DNA of 64,000 nt from Triticum aestivum (lineage: Eukaryota > Streptophyta > Magnoliopsida > Poales > Poaceae), in contig NC_057813.1 of NCBI RefSeq assembly GCF_018294505.1, positions 321,887,955-321,951,954 of the forward strand, written 5' to 3'. Shown here piece after piece: positions 49,222 to 60,090 of this stretch; position 1 is the stretch's first letter; every line of letters begins with the position of its first letter. The notes under the pieces are model-generated. The model was not told the origin of the DNA and made no database searches. It was given only the letters and a program-made list of their open reading frames with translations. The translations under genes were made by a program, and so were the position numbers.

Positions 49222-50864
49222 CTGCCCCTCTTTAGAGTTGGAGGAGCAAAGCCTCCTGGCAGCCTTGAGTGGGGCCCTGGCTCTAGCGGAATCGAGCTGC
49301 GTGAGGAAGCTGGGCTTGACTGGGGGCTAGGATCAACCCTCATGACAACGTGTCGCTTGGAGGGTGGGGTCTTAGCCTCCGACAGGCGAGCGGATTGGCA
49401 GCACATCACCACCAGCTTATTAGCCTTAGAGGCGATCTTCTTCACCATGTTTGCGACAGTCGTGGAGGCAGGAGTCGTTTTCCCCCGGCTGATCCGCTTG
49501 CGAGGGCATTGATCTGGATCTAGCTCTGGGCCTGCGGGCCCATTACGAGCCATTCCTCCTCCATTGCTCTGCCTCCTCAGCCCCACCTTCCTCTTGGGCC
49601 TCTGCTGTCGTGGAATGATGAATTCCAGACCCGGCAGGGTCAAGCCCGGCAACCTCCTCCACGTCGTGCTCCTCGCTCCTTTCATTAGAAGAGCCTTCAC
49701 CTTGAGCCTCCTCCTCCTCTTCTCCGGGCCTCGCCTTCCCAGCAGCTCGAAGCGCTCTGTCCTCTGTAATCCGGTTTGAGATGATTGCTACTTCTGCTGG
49801 GGAGGTGTGCTTGACGAGATCATTTTCCACCCTAGAAGCCCTTTCTTCCAGACTGGAGACCCACTCTATCTCCGCAACCAGTTCGAGCAGTTGCCAATCA
49901 GCCACAACTCTGTAGGCACTGCAGTCAGGCATCCATTTCAGAATCTGGTCCCGAGCGGAACTGAGATGCAGTGGAACAACCCTTGCCGGCAGATGGAATG
50001 GCCCGGGCTGCCAAAAAGTTGTTCGCACAACCAACCGTAGCCATATGTCGACAAGTTGTTGACGGGGCCTGGGTAAAGGCGCATCCTGTCGGCAGAATCC
50101 CCGTACTCCCAAGCAAACTTGTCCCTCTTCTATAGTGGCGCAATGCGGCACCGGAGGAAGTCGGCCCCCTCCTTCTTGATGGTTAGCCTGGCAGCTTTGA
50201 AATAGGCAATCCTGTTCAGCGTTGGGCGGAGACTGATGTCAATAAGGCCTAACTTTCTCCAATCTCTTCCGCACATGACACATTCAGTCCGCGCCGCGCA
50301 GAACTCTGGGGCGTACTTGTCCTGAGTCCAACACAAATCCGCCCTCCATTCTTCCCATCTGCTGCATTGCTGACCGGGGAGATAATCCCATTCTTCCTTC
50401 TTGCCCTAGGGAATCCAACTTATATTTCTCAAGCGGTGAGCTTTGTCCTCAACCCGTGGGATGAAGAAGTGCCTGAACAAGTCCACGGTGGGGAGACTCC
50501 AATGAAATTATCGCACAGATGGGCGAAAATTGCCATACACACCATTGCATTGGGCGTGAAATTCAGAAGATGGAATCCATACACCGTCATAATAGGAACA
50601 AAGAAATCCGAGAAGGGGGAGGTGAGGCCGCAGAGGAAGTACACGCAAAATCTGTCCGAATCTGTCGAAGATCAAGTCTCCGCGGATATTGGCCGTGTAA
50701 TTGAAGTTTCCGAACCTGACCTAATGGCCAGGGGCGTAGCTGTCGATCCGCTCCAGATGGCCAAATGAATTGGCCCGCAGTGCAAAGCCCCCGAACACGA
50801 AGATCTGTCCGGGGAGAAAGGTCTCACCCTGGACTGCGTTGTTGTTGATGATTGAAGGAGCCAT
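49222..50864 (-). pseudogene. Element X gene: 'putative gypsy-type transposon' domain protein (broken)
   Basis: Probable start at the ATG complementary to 50862-50864, 47 bp after the LTR. An early frame to about 50720 ends in a stop. The next segment (50644 to 50429, minus) reads GFHLLNFTPNAMVCMAIFAH, close to the conserved core of PF04195-like plant transposon-associated proteins (aromatic/aliphatic, then L-PNA, then a helix). Another frame (50336-50130) carries CGRDWRKLGLIDISL. From 50151 to 49543 follows a segment with a Glu-rich stretch, ending in a Ser/Pro/Arg-rich tail (49700-49222). At least two frameshifts and stops are present. The role of this family is not known; such genes accompany Tat-like and non-autonomous plant elements. 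The family call is by recognition of one motif region only. Confidence 0.5.
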
Positions 50865-50892
50865 CGAGCCTTACAGCGACGACACAGAGGAA

Positions 50893-50911
50893 CTCTCAAT
50901 GAAAGCACCAA
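50893..50911 (-). promoter_or_regulatory. Primer-site region of element X
   Basis: On the minus strand TTGGTGCTTTCATTGAGAG lies directly after the LTR end ACACCAACA. Tentative primer binding site; I cannot name the tRNA. Confidence 0.4.
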
Positions 50912-51392
50912 TGTTGGTGTCAAAATCGGCGGATCTCGGGTAGGGGGTCCCGATCTGTGCATCTAAGGCTGATGGTAACAGGAGGCAAGGGACACAATGT
51001 TTTACCCAGGTTCGGGCCCTCTCGATGGAGGTGAAACCCTACTTCCTGCTTGATTGATATTGATGATATGAGTATTACAAGAGTTGATCTACCACGAGAT
51101 CATAGTGGCCAAACCCTAGAAGCTAGCCTATGATGATTATGATTGTTGCCATCGTCCCTATATAGAGCAAACCCTCCGGTTTATATAGACACCGGAGGGG
51201 GCTAGGGTTTACACAGAGTGGGTTACAAAGAAGGAAATCTAATATCCGGATCACCAAGCTTGTCTTCCACACAAAGGACAGTCCCATCCAAACATGGGAC
51301 GAAGTCTTGAGTCTTGTATCTTCATAGTCCAACAGTCCCACCAAAGTATATAGTCCGGCTGTTCGGATACCCCCTAATCCAGGTCTCTCTCA
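50912..51392 (-). repeat. 5' LTR of element X
   Basis: 481 bp; in element orientation it starts TGAGAGAGACCTGGATTAGG and ends TTGACACCAACA. A TATATAA-type box occurs in ACCGGTTTATATAGACACC (plus strand near 51180). A common Triticeae LTR type, recognised by eye. Its partner LTR is not in the window where expected. Confidence 0.75.
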
Positions 51393-52346
51393 CTAACCAT
51401 AGCATGAAACATATGGATCCAAATCAGCCCCTTACGAAGCAACGCATAAACTAGGGTTTAAGCTTCTGTCACTCTAGCAACCCATCATCTACTTATTACT
51501 TCCCAATGCCTTCCTCTAGGCCCAAATAATGGTGAAGTGTCATGTAGTCGACGTTCACATAACACCACTAGAGGAGAGACAACATACATCTCATCAAAAT
51601 ATCGAACGAATACCAAATTCACATGACTACTTATAGCAAGACTTGACCCATGTCCTCAGGAACAAACATAACTACTCACAAAGCATATTCATGTTCATAA
51701 TCAGAGGGGTATTAATATGCATTAAGGATCTGAACATATGATCTTCCACCAAATAAACCAACTAGCATCAACTACAAGGAGTAATCAACACTACTAGCAA
51801 CACACAGGTACCAATCTAAGGTTTGGGTACAAAGATTGGATACAAGAGATGAACTAGGATTTGAGAGGAGATGGTGCTGGTGAAGATGTTCATGGAGATT
51901 GACCCCCTCCTGATGAGAGGATCGTTGGTGATGATTTCACCCTCCGGAGGGAAGTTTCCCCGGCAGGACAACTCCGCTGGAGCCCTAGATTGGTTCCGCC
52001 AAGGTTCCGCCTCATGGCGGCGGAGTTTCATCCCGAAAGCTTGCTTATGATTTTTTCCAGGGTAAGCAGAAGATGGGCACCGGAGGGCTGCCAGGTGGCC
52101 CACGAGGCAGGGGGCACACCCAGGGGGGTAGGGCGCGCCCCCACCATCGTGGGTGGTGGGTGCCCCCCTCAGGTATTTCTTTCACTGAATATTTTTTTAT
52201 TAATTCCCAAAATGACTTTCATGGAGTTTCAGGACTTTTGGAGCTGTGCAGAATAGGTCTCTAATATTTGCTCCTTTTCCAGCCCAGAATCCCGGCTGCC
52301 GGCATTCTCGCTCTTCATGTAAACCTTGTAAAATAAGAGAGAATAG
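51393..52346 (-). repeat. LTR fragment of another family, part 1
   Basis: Old LTR sequence (minus strand) abutting element X on the left and cut by the Tat element at 52347. The remaining end is at 61007-61090. It contains the GC-rich CACGAGGCAGGGGGC tract near 52100 and no gene. The type resembles the TGATACGTCCATTTTG Triticeae LTRs (name not certain). Confidence 0.7.
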
Positions 52347-53255
52347 TGTCGGTGTTCTGGGAACGGGGGTCCATAGACTTGCCGGCCCGCGGCCTGCAGC
52401 GTGGCTCAAGGGGCGGCCTAGCACGACCCATCTTCATCAGCAGGAGCTCAAGACCCTCGCGAGGGGCCAAGCCTCGGGGGGTGGACGACAAGGAGCTTCC
52501 TTAGGCACGGCCTCGTCAGGCTGGCTCGCGAGGAGGCGGAGAGATCAAGGCAGGGTACCTCACGAGGTGCCCGTGACGCAAGCCATGACGACCAAGGGCG
52601 CCAGGCGGGCGCCAGCCCGGGCAGTGTCCTCCTTTCCTCTTTGGTGCAAAGGGAGCAAGCGCAGGTGAGAGCATCAAGCAAAGGCATCCGTTTCGGTGCA
52701 ACTAGACCAAGACCGTCGCAACAGCAGGAAGGAGGTCATTGTGGAGACCAAGCTGGCGTCACCACCAGAGCCTTTGACTGGCGAGGACCAACTTTAGTCA
52801 GGATAAGTGTACTAGATGTTCCCCTTCAAAATGGCCAATTGTTGGCGCCCTTCCCGCTCAATATTTGGGAAGAGGCCCAGGGCCTTTGCCTATAAATAGG
52901 ACTAGCCACCCACAAGGTAGAAAAAGAGGGATCATCAGCTAGAAACCAGCAGAGAAAGAGCAACTGAACTCCCCCGAACAGTTCAGCGCACCAGCCAAGA
53001 ACAGACCCTCGCGAGGCTGTTCTTCCTTGTATTGTTCATCATCAGCCCAAGAGGCAATCCACCGCACCACAAACTAGAGTAGGGTATTACACCACAATGG
53101 TGGCCCGAACTAGTATAAACCCTGTGTCTCTTGTGTTGTTCCTTTCATAGCTTAGATCCTAGCGAGGCGGTGGGGTGCAGGTAGGTAGAGGGCGAAATCT
53201 CCGCGCGCACCCAGTGTTTGAATCTAGAGGGTCTGCCGGAACCCGAAATCCGACA
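52347..53255 (+). repeat. 5' LTR of Tat element
   Basis: 909 bp, TGTCGGTG to AATCCGACA. The TATA box TATAAATA is at 52891-52898. By eye roughly 25 differences from the 3' LTR. Confidence 0.93.
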
Positions 53256-53257
53256 TT

Positions 53258-53275
53258 TGGCGCGCCAGGTAGGGG
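53258..53275 (+). promoter_or_regulatory. Primer binding site of Tat element
   Basis: TGGCGCGCCAGGTAGGGG two bases after the 5' LTR; this primer-site form is usual in grass Tat elements. The donor tRNA was not worked out. Confidence 0.7.
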
Positions 53276-53335
53276 TGCGCCGGAGCTTTCCCTTCCGCCG
53301 ACCCACTCTCCGCCGACACCGCGACTCACCTTGCG

Positions 53336-56300
53336 ATGAGCAGTGCGCCACCCGCTCCGCTCGCCAGCGCTAGCGCGGGGGCCAAGGGGCTCCGAGACTT
53401 GGCCCCAGCCTTGCGACAGGTGCGGTGGCCGGACAAGTTCAAGCCAGCGGCGCCGCCGCGCTACAACGGCACAACTGATCCATTGGCCTTCATGCTGGCG
53501 TACGAGGAGGCCATCCTCGAAGCAGGAGGAGACGACGGGGCCATGGCTAACTGGCTTCCCCTGGCCCTCACCGAAGCCCCGCGCATGTGGCTGCTCCACC
53601 TGCCGGCGTCTTCCGTGGCCTCTTGGGAAGAGTTGCACAACCTCTTCCTCGCACAGCACGCTGTGTCGGTGCCCCCGGTCATCGCGGCCCTCCTGGGCGG
53701 CTCGCAGGCGCCACCTTAAGGCCGCCACGTAAAGCCATTTGTCCGCCAGGTCGGCGCTATCTCCACGTGGAAGGGGGCTCCCTCAGGTCGGTCGGCGCCC
53801 AAGGCCGATCTGGCCTTTAGCTCAGAGGACCACCCCTCCAACTCGGCCTGCTCGGGCGCGCTCCTGATGCTGTGCACCCCCACTATCTGCCAGGTGGCCA
53901 TCACCAGGACTATCATCAACGGCGGCGCGGGCCTCAGCGTGCTCTCGATTGAAGCCTTCACCCTCCTTCACATACCATAGGAGCGGCTTCAGCCCAGCCG
54001 GCCCTTCTTGGGCGTCGGGGGTGGGTCGTCCAGCTCCCTGGGGCAGATCCGCCTCCTGGTAACCTTCGGCACCTATGACAACTTCCGCACGGAGCTAATC
54101 GACTTTGACATCGCCCCCATCGGCCTCCCATACAACGCCATCCTCGACTACCCAGCGCTGGCCCGATTCATGGTCGCGACTCACCCAGCCTACAACCTCA
54201 TGAAGATGCCCAGGAGCAGCGGCGTCCTCACCGTGCCCAGAGACATCGGGGATGCATTGCAAGTGCTCAAGCTCGCCTTCAAGGCGGCGGCGTCGGTGCA
54301 GCCTGCCGACTCGGACGCCCCTGAGCCCAAGGGGGCTGCTCCAGCCAAGAAGAAACAGTTGTTCACCCAAGACAAGGCAGAAACTAAGCAGATACTGGTC
54401 GACGAGGACGGATCCATCGACGCCACCTTCACCATAGGCGCCAACCTCGAGCCCGAGCAGGAGGAGGCCCTGGTCAAGTTCCTGCGCGTGAACAAGAAGG
54501 TATTCACATGGCAGCCCGATCAGCTGGCGGGGATCCCTAGAGGCGTAATCGAGCACCACCTCAACGTGTGCCCCAATGACCGCCCCGTGAAGCAGAAGGC
54601 AAGGCGGCAGTCCACTGAAAATCAGGCTTTCATCGTCCAAGAGACTCGCAAGTTGGAAGCCGCAGGGGTCATACGCGAGGTCCGATACCCGAATTGGTTG
54701 GCCAACCCAGTCGTCGTGCCAAAGAAAGGGGTGAAGGAACGTATGTGTGTCGACTTCACCAACCTCAACAAAGCCAGCCCGCAAGATCCATTTCCGCTCC
54801 CCCGCATCGATCAGATCGTTGATACCACTGCCGAGTGCGACCTGTTATGTTTCTTGGATGCCTTCTCTAGGTATCACCAGATCAAGATGGCGGTAGAAGA
54901 TGTGGAAAAAACGGCTTTCCTAACCCCGTGTGGGGTGTACTGCTACACATGCATGCCATTCGGGCTGCGCAATGCGGGGGCAACCTTTCAGCGGCTGATG
55001 CACATCACCTTGGGCCCGCAGCTCGGGAAGAACGTTGAGGCTTACGTAGATGATATTGTGGTGAAGTCTCGCGAGGCCAAGACCCTGATACGAAACCTAG
55101 AGGAAACCTTCACGAGCCTCAACGCTGTAAGCCTGCGGCTCAACCCAGAGAAGTGTGTGTTTGGGGTCCCCTCAGGCAAGCTCTTGGGCTTCCTCGTGTC
55201 CCATCGAGGCATCGAAGCTAACCCAGAAAAGGTCAAGCGGTCGAGGACATGAGCCCGCCAAAGACCCTTAGAGAAATGCAGAAGCTCACGGGGCGCGTGA
55301 CAACACTAGGGCGCTTCATCTCCAAGTTCGGGGAGCGAGCGCTACCTTTCTTCCAGCTGATGAAGAAAAAGGGACCCTTCGAATGGACTGAAGAGGCCGA
55401 CAAGGCGTTCCAAGATCTCAAGAGGTACCTAACCAGCCCTCCGGTAATGGTGGCCCCGCGCCCTCAGGAACCCTTGGTGCTCTACCTCGCAGCCACTCCC
55501 TACTCTGCCAGCGTAGCCCTGGTGACGGTTAGAGAGGAGCATCGGACCAAAGCCGCGGCGGCTGTCCGGGTCGAGGCGAAGCATGATCAAGGAAGACCCA
55601 CAGAGGCCACTACCATAGCCAAGAAGGATCAGCCGCCGCAGGGGAACACGCTCGGGGCAGCAGAGACCCCTCCCCCTAGTGACCAGCCGCTGGAGGCTCC
55701 CGTGTCTCGGGAGGCGCCACGGTCTCCGGAGGGCGCCATCGACACCAGCACTCCCAACCTCGTTGAACACCCTGTGTACTTTGTCAGCACAGTGTTGTGC
55801 GACACGAGGGCGCGGTACCCCATGCCTTAGAAACTCCTCCTCGCGCTATTGGTGGCCTCGCGCAAGCTGCGGCATTATTTTCAGGGCCGCCCCATCAAGG
55901 TCGTCTCAGCGTACCCTTTGGAAAGGGTGCTCAGGAGCCCTAACTCAGCTGGAAGAGTCGCTGAGTGGAACATTGAACTACACGCGTTTCAGCTAGAATT
56001 CAGCACAACCAGAGTCATCAAGGGGGCCGCTTTGGCAGATTTCATGGCAGAATGGACGGAGGCGCCGGGCCTCAAGGCTGATGAGGATCGATCCCTCTCC
56101 CTGGGAAGCGAGGCGCCGGACGGTTGGGTCATGTACTTTGACGAGGCATTCTCCAGGCTCGGCGCGGGGGCTGGTGCGGTACTTATATCTCCTACCCAAT
56201 ACAATCTCTACTATGTCGTGCAGCTCTGTTTCCAGCACGGAGAAAAGGTCTCCAACAACATAGCAGAATACGAAGGCCTAATAGCAGGCCTGAAGGCCGC

Positions 56301-57934
56301 GGCAGCCCTAGGAGTGAAGCACCTTACCGTCAAGGGCGATTCACAACTCCTCGTCAACTTCTCCAACAAAGTGTATGAGCCGAGGGATGAGCGCATGGAA
56401 GCCTACCTTGTGGAGGTCCGCATGATGGAGAAGCAGTTCTGGGGGCTAGAGTTGCAGCATGTGCCCCGAGGCACCAATCAGGAGGCCGACGACATCGCCA
56501 AACGAGCATCCAGGCGGCTACCTCAGGAGCCTGGCATCTTCGACGAACGGCTCTTCAAGCCCTCAGCCATGCCATCATTGTCAAGCGCGGTGCAGCCTCG
56601 GGAGGAGCTCCCCCAGCCACCAACCACGAGAGCCCCAGTCTGTGGCCCGGCCTCAGGAGCGCGCCTGCTCTTGACGATGGAGCCTCAGGAGGGGTGCTGG
56701 ATCCTGGAGCTCCGGAGCTACTTGACGCAAGGGACCTTGCCAGAGAAGGAGGAGGAAGCGGAGCGCGTGGCGCGGCAAGCCACAGTATACTGCATCAGGG
56801 ATGGAGAGCTCTACCGGAGGCGACCGAATGACGTGTCCCTGCGCTGCATCTCCAGGGAGTAGGGGAAGGAACTGCTGGCGGATATACACAGTGGAGAATG
56901 TGGGCATCATTCATCGTTGCGGACCCTCGTTGGCAAGGCGTTCCGCAGCGGATTCTATGGGCCCACTGCGCTCAATGATGTCGTCAAACTGGTGAAGGCT
57001 TGTGAGGCCAGCCAATTCCATGCCAAGCAGATCCATCAGCCGGCGGGAGGCCTGCAAACTATACCCCTCTCGTGGCCATTCGCAGTCTGGGGGCTGGATA
57101 TCCTGGGCCCATTTCCTCGGGCGCCAAGGGGCTACCGCTACCTCTACGTCGCCATGGACAAGTTCACCAAGTGGGCTGAAGTGGAAGCCGTCCGCACCAT
57201 CCCCGCGGGTTCTACGGTCAAATTCATCAAGGGCATCATGAGCCGGTTCGGGGTACCGAACCGCATCATCACCGACAACGGTTCGCAGCTCACCAGTAAC
57301 CTCTTCAAAACATACTGTGCTAACCTTGGAACACAGATATGCTACGCTTCAGTGGCGCATCCCCGGAGCAACGGTCAGGCCGAGCGGGCCCACGTGGAGG
57401 TCCTGAGAGGCCTCAAGACCAGGACATTCAAGAAGAAGTTGGAGGCCTGCGGCCGAGGTTGGTACAACGAGCTTCAGTCCGTGTTGTGGTCCATCCGCAC
57501 AACCGCGACCAAGCCAACTGGCGAGACCCCATTCTTCCTGGTCTATGGAGCTGAAGCGGTCCTCCCTCACGAGGTCAGACTGTTTCGCACGGGTCCTGGC
57601 GTTCAACGAGGCGCAGTAGGATGGCATGCGGGGGACGGACCTCGTGCTGGGGGAAGAGCGTCGCCGGGAAGCTGCGCTCCAAGCGGCAAGATACCAACAA
57701 GCGCTGCGGCGATACCACTGCCGCAACATCCGCCCTGGGACTCTCGAGGTAGGGGACCTCGTGCTCAGGCGTGTTCTCTCCAGGGAGGGACTGCATAAGC
57801 TCTCTCCCATGTGGGATGGCCCGTTCAAGGTTGTTCATGTTTCCAGACCCATCTCCGCGCGCTTGGGGACTCAGGATGGGGTACCCATCCAGAACGTGTG
57901 GAACATCCAGCACCTCCAGAGGTTTTACCCCTAA
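53336..57934 (+). pseudogene. Gag-Pol of Tat element (broken)
   Basis: A short Gag frame (53336-53719) has a retrotrans-gag style core (MWLLHLPASSVASWEEL) and no CCHC knuckle. After a TAA at 53717-53719 comes the protease, whose active-site Asp appears as Asn (INGGAG, codon 53918-53920), then a stop near 53980. Reverse transcriptase (54008-55252) has YVDD at 55043-55054. A 1-base loss near 55235 shifts the frame; RNase H follows (55249-55830) to a TAG at 55828-55830. The second RNase H is at about 56120-56520 (YFDEAFS, NNIAEYEGL, GDSQLLV), then a TAG at 56860-56862. The integrase core has Asp (57097), Asp (57274) and Glu (57382) with 35-residue spacing; the HHCC finger has lost one Cys (CEAS, 57010-57012). 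A frameshift near 57590 precedes the C-terminus (to 57934). All parts are recognisable; none is usable as it stands. Confidence 0.88.
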
Positions 57935-57935
57935 A

Positions 57936-58262
57936 AAGGCCCAGAGCCTGTGAAGAAGGCGAACGCCTGTGAAGTTGCCGCGTTTTGGAAAAGGCCGAGA
58001 GCCTGTGAAGAAGGCGAACGCCTGTGAAGTTGTCGCATTTTGGAAAAGGCCCAGAGCCTGTGAAGAAGGTGAACGCCTGTGAAGTTGTCGCATCTTGGAA
58101 AAGGCCCAGAGCCTGTGAAGAGGGCGAACGCCTGTGAAGCTATCGCGTTTTGGAAAAGGCTCGGTGCCTGTGAGGAAGGCGAACGCCTGTGAAGCTTATC
58201 TTTCTGAGGAAGGCCCGAAGCCTGTGAAGAAGGCCAATGCCTGTGAAGCTCGTTGCCCGTGA
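57936..58262. repeat. 55-bp tandem repeat, about 6 units
   Basis: GCCTGTGAAG-anchored units begin at 57946, 58001, 58056, 58111, 58166 and 58220, 54-55 bp apart. Each unit contains two GCCTGTGAAG boxes about 21 bp apart, so the array probably grew from a shorter repeat. It begins right after the pol stop codon. Confidence 0.9.
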
Positions 58263-59010
58263 CACTCTCACGTAATAATGAGTTGGGGCTATACACACCC
58301 CGGAGCCTCAGGAGCGCCGGCCTCAGGCCCTGGGGCTCCCTCCCACGCCCAGTGGCAGCACTTAGCTCCGCGCTGGTGAGAAGACGTCGAAGACTAGATT
58401 AGGTGCCAGACGTGGCTTTTCTCATTTGCTTTCTGCAGTTGGCTTGTTGATACCTATTCGAGGTTTTATTGAAGCTATTATCGCCTTTGGTTTGTGACTT
58501 TTTGCCTTGTTTTTGCTGTCCTGCCTCGATTTCTCTCGCGCAAGTGTCGCAAGGGAGCGCGCGGGCACCCTCGCGAGTGTTTTCTGCCCTTATCATTCGA
58601 GGCTTTCCTACCCAGGTCCACTACAGGAGCACCCCTCTAGTCCGTGCCCCACGGGCACCGCGACATGAACACAGGACCTGGGTCGGTCGCCTCCAGAGCT
58701 GAGGCCGGAAACTACCTCTCTAGACTAACACTCGCAGGGCGTGAAGCGTTCGACGAGGCCTCGGCCTCGGGAAGCAAAGGTCATTGCAGGCCTCCTCCCT
58801 GAGCTAAGTAATTCCTACGCGCAGGCGTGTGGCACAAAGGCACAATACCGGAATAACGGAAGCATCACGATAATTAACAGCAATAGTCCAAGCACGCCCC
58901 CGCGGGGCCCTACACTACTGTCTCTTTGCGCAGGAAAAGGGAAAAAGAACAAAACGGGCGCGACTCGCCCGACACCAACTCGCGAGGGAGACTCGAACCG
59001 CCTCCGGAGC
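58263..59010. other. Tail region of Tat element, no gene seen
   Basis: GC-rich non-coding DNA between the minisatellite and the antisense gene. A T-rich stretch (58440-58520) interrupts it. No motif recognised. Confidence 0.6.
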
Positions 59011-59790
59011 TCAGGAGGACTCCATCTCGCGCTTCACCGAGGCGCGACGGCTGGCAGACCCGCTACCTCCCTCCAGGCGGGCGCGGCGGCGTGGAGGCTG
59101 ATCGCGGCCACCGCTTGAGGAGCCGCTACCCGAAGAAGAGTCGTCGAAGCTCAATGATCCCCGACCGCCGCCGACCACGCGTGCGCTGTCGTCTTCATTG
59201 TCGCCGGGGCTGGACCCACGACCGCGGTCGTCGTTCTCAGGGCAACACCCAGCGCGGCGACCATCTTCCCCGAACACCCTCACATAGAGGGTGGCATCAC
59301 CGTCGAACTTAAAGTGCAGGGTGCACCATTGGCTCAGACCAAGCGCGCGGGCAAACGTTTGCCAGCCGCGGGTCAGGTCCAGGCTCCCGGCTGCGGAGAC
59401 CTCCAGCGAAGCCCAGGAGTCTCAGTTGCAGCAACCGTCCGCCTGAAGCCAGAGGCCGCCTGGGGCGCCAGCCGGAAGCTCACCCAGGAGGCAGCGAGGA
59501 AGTTGGAGTCGGGTGCTGGCCCGTTCCGCCGACCACACAATGAACTCCGGCAGTACCTCTGCCGAGTGGGAGCATGGCCTAGGGGGTCGCGCGGCCACAA
59601 TGCGTCCCCCAGCAACAGCCTGCCGCCCGTCACCACGCGGAAGATCACCTCCGCGACCGCGAGGAGCCACCATCGGAGCCGCAGGGTGTTTGCGGGGACG
59701 GCCTCGACCGCGCTTAGGTGGGGGAGAGTCAGGCTCCACCTGGCGGGCTTTTCCTTTCTCCATGACCGAGGAACTCTTTGGCAGAGCCAT
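59011..59790 (-). pseudogene. Antisense AT-hook/B3-domain gene in Tat element (one stop)
   Basis: Read on the minus strand from the ATG at 59790 (MALPKSSS) to the stop at 59011. The frame is 259 codons with a single TGA at 59422-59424, at codon 123. It shows a basic AT-hook KRGRGRPRKHP at about residues 26-36. A B3-like domain of about 95 residues follows (82-178): EFIVW, RLQLP, then after the stop W-A-S-LEV, a DLTRGWQTFA helix segment, TLHFKFDGD and LYVRVFGED. The order of strands and the GW-x-x-FA signature match REM/VRN1-type plant B3 domains, which bind DNA. The C-terminus is Ser/Asp/Gly-rich and ends in a basic patch. A TATA-like TATAAGTA stands 54 bp before the ATG. Near-complete preservation suggests the stop is recent. 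I know no function for it in retrotransposons. Confidence 0.72.
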
Positions 59791-59843
59791 GAAGAAGAAG
59801 GAGAAGCAAGAGGGGATGGACCGGAAGGGCAGGTGCCGTCCCG

Positions 59844-59851
59844 TACTTATA
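59844..59851 (-). promoter_or_regulatory. TATA-like box of antisense gene
   Basis: TATAAGTA on the minus strand (plus TACTTATA), 54 bp upstream of the antisense ATG at 59790 and inside the element, not in the LTR. Spacing allows a short leader. Function is inferred. Confidence 0.5.
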
Positions 59852-60090
59852 GCAAGAGGAGGCCAACCGCCGGCCTCCACGATCGTAGGTAATCATGACC
59901 CGCTTTGCGTGCAGGGACTTGTCAATTTGCACAGTCGCCGAGGCGTCGTGGGGAAACAGGGCCGCCCACGTCCAATCGACCGCCACATGGCGCCCGAGGC
60001 CGTAGGCTGTTAGGACCCGCAGCGCTTCGCCCTTGCCCCTTCGCTTCTCTTCTCAACCAAGTCCGGGCGCGCCTTGGGCCCGGGGGCTAC

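Larger units (their letters stand above)
40550..51392 (-). mobile_element. Element X: LTR element with transposon-associated gene, partial
   Basis: A minus-strand element with its 5' LTR at 50912-51392, a primer-site region at 50893-50911 and coding sequence running left. It is interrupted by CRM-like copy 2 (41441-49216, TSD TCGCC) and continues to about 40550, where it is cut. No 3' LTR is visible. The encoded protein resembles the plant 'putative gypsy-type transposon' domain (PF04195-like) rather than a Gag. Confidence 0.6.

Noticed and set aside
50367..50768. 133-codon plus-strand frame
   Set aside because: It is the reverse strand of the element X gene; the minus strand carries the recognisable motif region.
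52246..52895. Frames inside the Tat LTRs (also 60229-60639)
   Set aside because: LTR sequence with promoter and leader; similar frames in both LTRs come from repeat identity.
54095..54784. 229-codon antisense frame
   Set aside because: It mirrors the GC-rich reverse transcriptase/protease region with no domain of its own and, unlike 59011-59790, no recognisable motif.
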